Assembly (NCBI GenBank): GCA_963705495.1
Contig: CAVPJQ010000003.1
Span: forward strand, 248,001 to 312,000
Direction of reading: 5' to 3'
Source: DATBVX01 sp963705495
GTDB lineage: Bacteria; Pseudomonadota; Gammaproteobacteria; Steroidobacterales; Steroidobacteraceae
Length of the DNA: 64,000 bases
Shown: positions 37,895 through 45,024 of the stretch, one piece after another
Position numbering within the stretch: the first letter of the stretch is position 1
Layout of the letters: every line of letters begins with the position of its first letter
Notes under the pieces: model-generated
Databases searched by the model: none
Seen by the model: only the letters and a program-made list of their open reading frames with translations
Told to the model about the DNA's origin: nothing
Position numbers and translations under genes: made by a program

Positions 37895-38864
37895 GTGCCT
37901 GTCGTTGGGTCTTGGTCGTTTATTGGCTGACGAGACGTCGAGAACTTGCGATTGCTTCTCCCGGGAATTTATTTCTCGATCGATTGGCGTGAGATGGCGT
38001 TGAAGACGAGTTCTGCGACGAGTGGGGGCAACCGTAGGGGGGTCATTGATGTCCCGCCTGGCATCAGCTCCAAAGCTGGTGTTGATTGCCAACCTTCGCC
38101 CCTACACCACGGCGTAATGATGGAAGTATTAGACGCTGGCATTCCTTTCTATCTGGAAAAGCCAGTCGTCTCTGATCGAGCGTCTTGGCAAGCACTAGGG
38201 CGCCATCTCGTGTCCATCGATGAGTTGCCTCCACACGTTGTCGGCTGCAACCTAAGATTTCTGCCATCGCTGGAGCGATTGAAGGATATGTGCATGTCCG
38301 GCGCGCTCGGTCGTATCGTTCGAGCCACATTTCAGGCGGGGCAATGGCTTCCGTCCTGGCGACCACAGAGCGACTACCGAGGAGGCTACAGCGCCTCACG
38401 CAAGCTTGGCGGAGGCGTAATTTGCGATTTGGTGCACGAAATGGACGCCGCGCGTTGGCTGCTTGGCGACTTTGATGAAGTCCATGCAAGCGCGGGCCGC
38501 TTCAGTGCGCTAGAGATCGAGACCGAGGACACTGCGGGAGCATTGCTGAGCAGGCAAGGTGGTCCGGTCGTCCACATAGGTCTTGACTATGTAAGTCGTA
38601 AGCCGGTGCGGGAATATCGATTGATTGGGGAACGGGCATCCGCGGTGTGGGATTTGGGGCAAGAGTTGCGGCTCGAGCTACCTTTCGGATACGCAAGTCA
38701 TCACAGCCGGGATTGAAGATTTCGACGTCAGTTAGACGTACCTCTCCGCAATGCGGGAGCTACCTCGAAGCAATCCAAACTGGAGGCCGAACGTGATACG
38801 AATCGACGAAGCCATGAAGACGACCGACCTGATGTTGACAATCCGAGAGAAGGCATCGATGTGA
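37895..38864 (+). pseudogene. Gfo/Idh/MocA family NAD(P)-dependent oxidoreductase, frameshifted
   Basis: GTG 37895 begins VPVVG with a disturbed Rossmann loop, then RDVENLRLLLPG. From 38.06 kb a long intact stretch gives SPLHHGVMMEVLDAGIPFYL, EKPVVSD with the catalytic-type Lys of the EKP motif, and GGGVICDLVHEMDAARWLLG with the His of the C-terminal domain. Frames break again near 38.7 kb, then YLEAIQTGGRT and TTDLMLTIREKASM end at TGA 38864. Joined length about 320 residues. The stop overlaps GTG 38861 of the next gene. The oxidised sugar is not known; it sits in the nonulosonate group and may modify the same sugar. Confidence 0.72.
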
Positions 38865-39559
38865 TTGTCGCAACGATTTGTGCACGCGGCGGTTCGGTCG
38901 GCGTTCCTTGCAAGAACATCCGGCCGCTGATGGGGAAGCCGCTCATCGCTTATTCGATCGAGCAGGCCCTAGCCTGCCGACGAGTCGAACGTGTATAGCG
39001 TTTCGACCGACGACTTGGAGATAGCAGAAGTTGCGCGACAAGCCGGGGCGCGCGTGCCATTCCTGAGGCCAGCGGAAATGAGGCGACAAGTATTGCGCCG
39101 AAGATTCCAGTGATTGAGCACCTAGTTGCTTGGATCGAAGCCAATGACAGAGCGGTTTCGACAATTGTTGACCTGGACCCGAGCTCACCGTTGCGTGAGG
39201 TGTCCGATATCGATGCTTGTATATCGCTTCTTGAGGAGAAGGTGAGCGTTGTAATCTCTGGATACGTCAGACCGACAAGAACCCCCATTTCAACGTGGTT
39301 GAATTGCAAGCCGATGGGTCTGTGCAGCTTGTCAGAAAGCTCGAAGGCGAAGTTGTGAGCCGGGCAGACGGCGCCCAAAGTATACGCAATGAATGCCTCC
39401 GTGTATGTATGGCGTCGTGCTGCCCTGCCACGCGGTCTATGGGGCGGCTACGTACGGTTATACGTGATGCCTCGTGAGCGTTCGATCGATATAGATCATC
39501 CAGTCGACTTCGAACTTGTGGAGCTACTCATGAAACGCAAGGTCACGGCCTCTGCATGA
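38861..39559 (+). pseudogene. CMP-nonulosonate cytidylyltransferase (NeuA/LegF/PtmB family), frameshifted
   Basis: GTG 38861 gives MIVATICARGGSVGVPCKNI, the ARGGSKG(I/V)P-K-N nucleotide-binding motif of acylneuraminate cytidylyltransferases, then PLMGKPLIAYSIEQAL. Frames break near 38.98, 39.06, 39.26 and 39.42 kb. Later pieces: VYSVSTDDLEIAEVARQAG, VPFLRPAEM, IPVIEHLVAWIEANDRAVST, VDLDPSSPLREVSDIDACI, and the end RERSIDIDHPVDFELVELLM. About 233 residues when joined. It activates the nine-carbon sugar with CTP. The stop overlaps the SDR start as ATGA (39556). Confidence 0.8.
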
Positions 39560-40344
39560 GTTGGAATCTTTCCAACAAGACGGTAATGCTAACCGGAGCC
39601 GGGGGCATTCTGGGGCAGCGCTTTGTGGCGGCTCTGCTGAGCGCCGGCGCACGCGTAGTCGCTGTGGAGCGAAATCCCGATGCATTGACGGTCTTGCGGA
39701 CACAGTACGCTGAAACCGGACGGTTAGTCGAAGCTGCCGTGGACGTCACGCATCGGGACGACCTGGTTGATCTCCGACAGCAACTCAAAGCTGCCGATAT
39801 AGGTGTCGATGTGCTCGTCAATAACGCAGCAACCAAGTCAAAGAACTTCTTTACACCTTTCGCCGATTTTCCCGTCGCAGACTGGAACGAAGTCATGACG
39901 GTCAACTTGACTGGCGCCATGCTCTGCTGTCAGGTATTCGGGAGTCAGATGGCAGCCCGGGGGTCAGGAAGCATCATCAATATGCTCTCTATATATGGGA
40001 TCAGCGCTCCCGATCAGCGCATTTATGAGGATTCGGAATATGAAGGACGTCCGATAAACACGCCCGCGGTCTACAGCGCCAGCAAGGCTGGGCTCTGGGG
40101 ACTGACTCAATATCTGGCCGCTTATTGGGGAGGGCAGGGCGTTCGCGTTAATGCGGTGACTCCTGGCGGTGTGTATTCGGGTCAGAATGACGTATTTCGC
40201 GAACGGTATAGTGCGCGCGTGCCCCTAGCGCGTATGGCTGCCCCTGAAGAGTTATGCGGCGCCGTCGTATTCCTCGCTTCCGAGGACGCCTCCTACATTA
40301 CTGGTCACAATCTCGTGGTCGACGGCGGGCTAACGGTGTGGTGA
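39556..40344 (+). CDS. Short-chain dehydrogenase/reductase in the nonulosonate operon (PtmA-like)
   Basis: 262 residues, intact. Rossmann motif TGAGGILGQRF, NNAAT after strand four, and the active site Ser and Tyr-x3-Lys as YSASKAG. The C-terminus LASEDASYITGHNLVVDGG is typical of classical SDRs. In Campylobacter the SDR PtmA sits beside the legionaminic acid genes, and the same order (CMP-transferase, SDR, synthase) is seen here. Its sugar substrate is not established. It is the first unbroken gene after a long frameshifted stretch. Confidence 0.88.
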   Translation: MSWNLSNKTVMLTGAGGILGQRFVAALLSAGARVVAVERNPDALTVLRTQYAETGRLVEAAVDVTHRDDLVDLRQQLKAADIGVDVLVNNAATKSKNFFTPFADFPVADWNEVMTVNLTGAMLCCQVFGSQMAARGSGSIINMLSIYGISAPDQRIYEDSEYEGRPINTPAVYSASKAGLWGLTQYLAAYWGGQGVRVNAVTPGGVYSGQNDVFRERYSARVPLARMAAPEELCGAVVFLASEDASYITGHNLVVDGGLTVW

Positions 40345-40348
40345 GTGT

Positions 40349-41369
40349 ATGGGTGTATTTGTCGTTGCCGAAGCGGGTGTCAATCACAACGGCGAAGAGC
40401 GCCTAGCCCTTGAGCTTGCCACGTGCGCGGCGCGTGCGGGCGCGGACGCGGTAAAGTTTCAAACGTTTCGCGCTGAGCGCTTGGTCGTGCGAGGAACCCA
40501 GACCGCCGAATATCAGCGGGCCGATGCCGGCGAGTCAGATCAGTTTGAGTTGCTAAAGCGGCTGGAGTTGACTGAAGACGCATACCGACGTGTCGCCGAT
40601 CATTGTCGAGAGCTTGGCATCGAGTTCATGTCGACCGCCTTCGATGAGCAGTCGCTCGACTTTCTGGTCTCGCTCGGAATCAGGCGCATTAAGATCCCGT
40701 CTGGGGAGCTTACCAATCTGCCCCTGCTGGCACATGCGGCCAAAGTCGGCTTGCCCATGATCGTATCGACCGGCATGGCGGATCTCGAGGAAGTGGAGGA
40801 AGCTGTCGACTGCATTCGCATCGCCCGCGGAAACCAGGCCACGGGGATGAATCTCACGCTTCTTCACTGCACATCGAGCTATCCTGCGATGGACGCCGAT
40901 GTGAATCTCCGTGCTATGGGTACTCTCGCATCTCGATTTGCTGTGCCGGTAGGGTATTCCGACCACACGCTTGGGACCTACGTCAGCATTGGTGCGGTGG
41001 CCTTGGGCGCGACCGTTATTGAAAAGCACTTTACGCTCAGCCGCGCGCTGCAAGGACCCGATCACAAGGCGTCGCTGATCGTTACCGAATTGACAGAACT
41101 AGTGACTGCAGTGCGTGGTGTGAGCATTGCTCTTGGTTTCTGATGTCAAGGTGCCGACCGCCCCTGAGAGGGAAGTGCGCGTCGCTGTTCGCCGAAGCGT
41201 CGTTGCGTCACACGCGCTCCAATCAGGGCAGTTGCTCGCCGAGCGAGATCTGGAACTGCTGAGGCCCGGTACCGGCATTGCGCCACGCGACCTTTCGAAG
41301 CTGATTGGGCGCAGAGTCAATCGATCGGTCAGCGCTGGCGATTTGCTCCGGTGGGAGGATCTCGCGTAG
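40349..41369 (+). pseudogene. Nonulosonate synthase (NeuB/LegI family), one frameshift before the SAF domain
   Basis: ATG 40349 opens an intact TIM-barrel domain: VAEAGVNHNGEERLALELA, DAVKFQTFRAERLV, SGELTNLPLLAHAA, LLHCTSSYPAMDADVNLRAM, VGYSDHTLG and VIEKHFTLSRALQGPDHKAS. The frame ends early at TGA 41143, where GGTTTCTGATG has one T too many. Removing it joins VRGVSIALGSDVK to the C-terminal SAF domain (RSVVASHALQSGQLLAERDL to RWEDLA) ending at 41369. The joined 340 residues are the normal size. It condenses a 2,4-diacetamido-trideoxymannose or ManNAc with phosphoenolpyruvate. Confidence 0.88.
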
Positions 41370-42499
41370 TGCGGCGAATTCTCTATGTCACCGGCACTCG
41401 GGCAGACTTTGGACTGATGTTATCAACGCTGAAACGCATTGCCCGCTCCCCGAATCTGAGTTTGGGCGTACTAGTGACCGGAATGCACCTGTCGCCTGCC
41501 TATGGCAATACCTGGCGCGAGGTCGTCGATTCCGGGCTTTCTGTTGTCGCCCAGATTCGTGTACCGGTAGAAGAAGGTACTGGCCTGGGAATGGCGCGAT
41601 GCATCGGCGAATCGATTAGCGGCTTCGCTGAAGCGATGGTTCGCGATCGGCCGGATATGATTTTGGTCTTGGGTGATCGCGGAGAAATGTTGGCAGGTGC
41701 TGTCGCTGCGATCCATCTCAACATTCCGGTGGCACACGTGCATGGAGGTGAACGGAGTGGGACGATCGACGAGCCGGTTCGGCACGCCATTTCAAAACTT
41801 TCCACTTACCACTGCGTGGCTACGCAAGCATCGCGCGTGAGACTCGAGCGCATGGGTGAATCCAAAGATCGTATTTTCCTAGTCGGTGCTCCAGGTCTGG
41901 ATGGTCTGGTGAAGGCAGCGAGCCTGGCGCGGTCTGAACTCTGTGTCGCCACTGGCATTTCTGAGTCCGGCAAGATTGCTTTGCTGGTGCTTCACCCCGA
42001 TGTTCACACCGCGCATCGCGCCGCCGAGGAGGCAAGGGTATTGCTTGATGCTCTCGCAGACGTCGAAATGCACGTCGTATGCGCACTGCCGAACGCTGAT
42101 GCCGGAAATCAGGCAATACGCAGAGAGTTGGAGGATCGGTGTCGGCCGGGTGAGTTTGCTGCGTTTCCGCACATGCCGCGCGAGACCTTCGTTTCCTGGA
42201 TGGCCGCAAGCGACATCATGATTGGCAACTCCAGCGCAGGGATCATCGAGGCCGCTACATTTGGAACGCCGGTGATCAACGTAGGCAATCGACAGAACAT
42301 GCGCGAGCGAAACGCAAACATCATCGATGTGCCTTTTGAGCGCTCAGCGATACGATCGGCAATTGAACGCGGGCTCGGTGTTGGCCGCTATCCACGGCAA
42401 AACATTTACGGCGATGGAAATGCAGGTGCGCGCATCTGCAAGCTGCTTGAAGAGATTCCTCTGGGTCGCGAAGTTGCCGTGAAGGGGAACAGTTACTAA
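41369..42499 (+). CDS. Hydrolysing UDP-sugar 2-epimerase (NeuC/LegG family)
   Basis: 376 residues from GTG 41369, whose first base is the last base of the neuB stop. GT-B type epimerase fold with TGTRADFGLMLSTL at the N-terminus, LGDRGEMLAGAVAAIHLNI and HVHGGERSGTIDEPVRHAIS in the middle, and GNSSAGIIEAATFGTPVIN near the C-terminus, all NeuC hallmarks. It releases UDP while inverting C2. Next to PglF, PglE and PglD homologues the likely substrate is UDP-2,4-diacetamido-2,4,6-trideoxyglucose, as for LegG, not plain UDP-GlcNAc. The stop overlaps the next start (TAATG). Confidence 0.9.
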   Translation: MRRILYVTGTRADFGLMLSTLKRIARSPNLSLGVLVTGMHLSPAYGNTWREVVDSGLSVVAQIRVPVEEGTGLGMARCIGESISGFAEAMVRDRPDMILVLGDRGEMLAGAVAAIHLNIPVAHVHGGERSGTIDEPVRHAISKLSTYHCVATQASRVRLERMGESKDRIFLVGAPGLDGLVKAASLARSELCVATGISESGKIALLVLHPDVHTAHRAAEEARVLLDALADVEMHVVCALPNADAGNQAIRRELEDRCRPGEFAAFPHMPRETFVSWMAASDIMIGNSSAGIIEAATFGTPVINVGNRQNMRERNANIIDVPFERSAIRSAIERGLGVGRYPRQNIYGDGNAGARICKLLEEIPLGREVAVKGNSY

Positions 42500-43137
42500 T
42501 GAATTCGCAGCTGGATTCCCACGGGGTTGCTCGATTCATTCACGGCTGCGGCGGCCATGCGAAGGTTGTCATCGACGCTTGGCGATGTGCCGGTGGTGGT
42601 TGGCACGGTTGCCTTGATGATGACCGCGCGTGGTGGGGCCGCACGTTTGAGGGTGTGTCTGTACTTGAGCCCGATAGAATGCTTCCGTTGCCGGTTGGTG
42701 CAACGGTTCATGTGGCAATCGGCAGCAACGATGCTCGCGAGTTCGTCGCGGAACGTGCTATTGCAGCGGGTTTCAAGTTGATGAGCGTTGTGCATCCCGC
42801 GGCCGCCGTGTCGAAATCAGCGGAGCTTGGTGCCGGTATATTCGTCGCCGCAACCGGCATCATCGGCCCTTCGTCCAGTGTCGGTATGTGCTGTATCATC
42901 AATCATGGTGCGGTGGTGGATCACGATTGCATGGTCGGATCTTGGACACATGTTGCTCCTGGCGCGATCATCGGCGGCGCTGCACAGATTGGCTCTAGAG
43001 TCTTGATCGGCGCTGGTGCAGTCATTCTTCCCGGGATCTCCGTAGCAGATGACGCGACAATAGGCGCCGGAGCAGTGGTCACTACGCATGTCCCACGCGG
43101 TGCAACGATGATTGGCCTACCAGCGCGGATCAGGTGA
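42499..43137 (+). CDS. PglD/NeuD-like sugar N-acetyltransferase (left-handed beta-helix)
   Basis: 212 residues. The N-terminal substrate-binding part has the family's glycine motif HGCGGHAKVVIDA, and the C-terminal half is a hexapeptide repeat beta-helix (AELGAGIFVAATGIIGPSSS and on to LIGAGAVILPGISVADDATI). The catalytic His lies in IINHGAVVDHDC. PglD acetylates the 4-amino group of UDP-4-amino-4,6-dideoxy-GlcNAc with acetyl-CoA. Placed between the 2-epimerase and the aminotransferase it matches LegH. It ends 12 bases before the CBS-aminotransferase. Confidence 0.88.
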   Translation: MNSQLDSHGVARFIHGCGGHAKVVIDAWRCAGGGWHGCLDDDRAWWGRTFEGVSVLEPDRMLPLPVGATVHVAIGSNDAREFVAERAIAAGFKLMSVVHPAAAVSKSAELGAGIFVAATGIIGPSSSVGMCCIINHGAVVDHDCMVGSWTHVAPGAIIGGAAQIGSRVLIGAGAVILPGISVADDATIGAGAVVTTHVPRGATMIGLPARIR

Positions 43138-43149
43138 GGATATCTTCAC

Positions 43150-44649
43150 ATGGCTTCAATAGCTGATCTTATCGTTACCGCGCAATCTTCCGTGCGCGAC
43201 GCGTTGGCAAGGCTCGACGACACGGGGCAGGGTGTATTGATGCTCGTTGACCCGTCGGGCCAGCTATTGCGTGTTGTAACGGACGGCGATTTGCGTCGGT
43301 TGCTGCTCGAAGGCGTTCAACTGACCGATTCATTGCAGTGCTTGGAATCCCGACCCGCATTGACGCTGCCTGAAGGAAGCTCGATACGCGAAGCAATGGC
43401 GCTCATGACGGAACATTTGATTGACCACATTCCAGTGATCGACAAGGAAGGTCGTCCGTGTGATCTGTTCCATCGCAAGGAACTGGATGCCCGCATCTAT
43501 CTATCAGCGCCACACCTCGGAGGGTACGAGCGGCAGTTTGTCGAGGAAGCATTTCGCAGCAACTGGATTGCACCACTGGGTCCAAATGTGGACGCTTTCG
43601 AACGCGAGCTTGCCGAGTACGTCGAAATTGGACACGCCGCTGCAGTCAGTTCCGGCACTGCGGCACTTCACTTGGCCATGCGTCTATTGGGCGTCGGGCG
43701 GGACGATCGGGTATTCGTCTCGACTTTGACGTTTGTCGCCTCCGCCAACCCCATTCTCTATGAGCAGGCCGAACCAGTTCTCATCGACTCCGAGGCAGAG
43801 AGCTGGAACATGTCCCCGGCAGCCTTAGAAGACGCACTGAATGTGGCAGCGCGACAAAATCGGTTGCCCAAGGCTGTGATCGTGGTCAGCCTATACGGTC
43901 AAAGCGCGGACCTTGACCCGATCTTGGAGCTCTGCTCCAAGTACGGAGTTCCCGTGATCGAGGATGCCGCTGAATCACTAGGTGCAAGCTACAAGGGCAG
44001 AGCAAGCGGCACGCATGGAGTCATGGGAGTCTATTCGTTCAACGGCAATAAGATCATTACGACGTCCGGCGGCGGGATGTTGGTTTCGAGCGATGCGTCG
44101 CTTATTGAACAGGCCAGGTTTCTCTCCACGCAGGCAAGAGATCCGGCTCCGCACTATCAGCACAGCGTTGTTGGCTACAACTATCGGATGAGCAATGTTT
44201 TGGCCGGCATCGGTCGAGGTCAGCTAAGAGTGCTCGAAGAGCGGGTCGAACAGAGGCGTCGCGTATTTGACACGTACCGCCAACAACTCATGTCTATTAG
44301 CGAGATCAAGTGGATGCCTGAGGCGCCCTATGGGCGTGCGACGCGCTGGCTGACAGCTTTCACTATTGATTCCGAATGCGATATCGGTCCCGCTGCGGTC
44401 ATCGAAGCATTGGAAAGGCGGGGTATCGAGGCGCGACCGTTGTGGAAGCCCATGCACCTTCAACCGCTATTGGCGAATTGCGATTATTACCCGCATGCGT
44501 CGGGAGAGTCTGTTAGCGACCGACTGTTTTCGCGCGGCGTGTGCCTTCCGTCAGGGTCAGATCTTACAGTGACTCAAATTCGCCACGTGAGTTCAATCGT
44601 CGAGGAGTGCTTTCGACGACCGGCGGGGATTGCCCGCGCGGTTGTCTGA
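43150..44649 (+). CDS. Fusion of a CBS-domain pair to a PglE/DegT-type sugar aminotransferase
   Basis: 499 residues in one intact frame. Residues 1 to about 122 are two CBS motifs (VLMLVDPSGQLLRVVTDGDL and HIPVIDKEG). From about 125 a full PLP aminotransferase follows: FRSNWIAPLGPNVDAFEREL, SSGTAALHLAMRLLGVG, PVIEDAAESLGASYKG and the PLP Lys301 in SFNGNKIITTSGGG. The catalytic part resembles PglE/PerA, which aminates UDP-4-keto-6-deoxy-GlcNAc at C4 with glutamate. CBS pairs bind adenosine nucleotides or SAM, so the fusion suggests allosteric control. In Campylobacter the CBS pair of this pathway is on PtmE, a nucleotidyltransferase. The gene is the last before the structured gap. Confidence 0.9.
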   Translation: MASIADLIVTAQSSVRDALARLDDTGQGVLMLVDPSGQLLRVVTDGDLRRLLLEGVQLTDSLQCLESRPALTLPEGSSIREAMALMTEHLIDHIPVIDKEGRPCDLFHRKELDARIYLSAPHLGGYERQFVEEAFRSNWIAPLGPNVDAFERELAEYVEIGHAAAVSSGTAALHLAMRLLGVGRDDRVFVSTLTFVASANPILYEQAEPVLIDSEAESWNMSPAALEDALNVAARQNRLPKAVIVVSLYGQSADLDPILELCSKYGVPVIEDAAESLGASYKGRASGTHGVMGVYSFNGNKIITTSGGGMLVSSDASLIEQARFLSTQARDPAPHYQHSVVGYNYRMSNVLAGIGRGQLRVLEERVEQRRRVFDTYRQQLMSISEIKWMPEAPYGRATRWLTAFTIDSECDIGPAAVIEALERRGIEARPLWKPMHLQPLLANCDYYPHASGESVSDRLFSRGVCLPSGSDLTVTQIRHVSSIVEECFRRPAGIARAVV

Positions 44650-44677
44650 ATCCGATGCCGAGCTAATCTCACTTGCC

Positions 44678-44777
44678 CCTCTGCGACGCATCTACCTCCG
44701 ACGTTCTTGACTGAGCGAGTCACGCAGCGATGAGGCGTACCAGCCTCGCTGGCTTGTCTCGCAGAGGCTCGAACGTC
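44678..44777 (+). ncRNA. Candidate structured RNA with pseudoknot topology
   Basis: Stem A pairs CCTCTGCGA (44678-44686) with TCGCAGAGG (44759-44767). Inside it lie hairpin 1, TGACT-GAGCG-AGTCA (44708-44722), and hairpin 2, CAGC plus GAGGC pairing with GCCTC plus GCTG (44725-44751, a 3-base bulge). GACGTTC (44700-44706), between A and hairpin 1, pairs with GAACGTC (44771-44777) beyond A', crossing stem A. The strand is chosen only because both flanking genes are on plus. It could be a leader of pglF or a 3' element of the operon upstream. Confidence 0.45.
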
Positions 44778-44793
44778 ACCGAACTTTCACAAT

Positions 44794-44844
44794 CCCGATC
44801 CGATCGCTAACAATGAGTGTCACCTTTTAGCGACCCGCATCGGG
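44794..44844. other. Interrupted long hairpin
   Basis: CCCGAT (44794-44799) pairs with ATCGGG (44839-44844) and TCGCTAA (44804-44810) with TTAGCGA (44827-44833). Unpaired 4 and 5 bases separate the two stem blocks and a 16-base loop closes it. It follows the pseudoknot candidate by 16 bases. No T tract follows, so it is not an evident terminator. Confidence 0.45.
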
Positions 44845-44905
44845 CACAAGGCGTTGAGATGCGCCACACCCGCAGAATTGCGTGGTATTCTTCCACTTGG
44901 ATGAA

Positions 44906-44919
44906 GGCAAGTACTTGCC
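44906..44919. promoter_or_regulatory. Perfect 14-base palindrome, possible operator
   Basis: GGCAAGTACTTGCC is fully self-complementary and lies 106 bases before the pglF start. Symmetry without a loop favours a dimeric protein site over an RNA hairpin. Confidence 0.4.
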
Positions 44920-45024
44920 CAGCGAACGTTAACAACAACGCGCTGGCGAGGTGAGACAAGGATCCAGAGAGCGGAATTCGCCGTGCGTTGCGGCTAATCG
45001 TCGGCCTAGCTAGGAAGGTGCAGG

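Larger units (their letters stand above)
44650..45024. other. 375-base gene-free gap rich in dyads
   Basis: No reading frame of note and no similarity to neighbouring genes is visible on either strand. The first 200 bases hold the nested stems listed separately (44678-44777, 44794-44844), then comes the palindrome at 44906-44919 and an AACGTT/GTTAAC cluster near 44926-44933. The last 80 bases lead into pglF with a GGAAGG-type ribosome site. I see no JUMPStart/ops element and no recognised riboswitch. Confidence 0.6.

Noticed and set aside
26771..39559. Insertion sequence or transposase remnants as the cause of the broken genes
   Set aside because: No transposase motif, terminal inverted repeats or target duplications are visible; breaks are single-base.
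44794..44844. Integron attC site, because of GCTAAC and TTAGC around a palindromic stretch
   Set aside because: The core sites do not fit RYYYAAC/GTTRRRY, the element is too short and no cassette or integrase is near.
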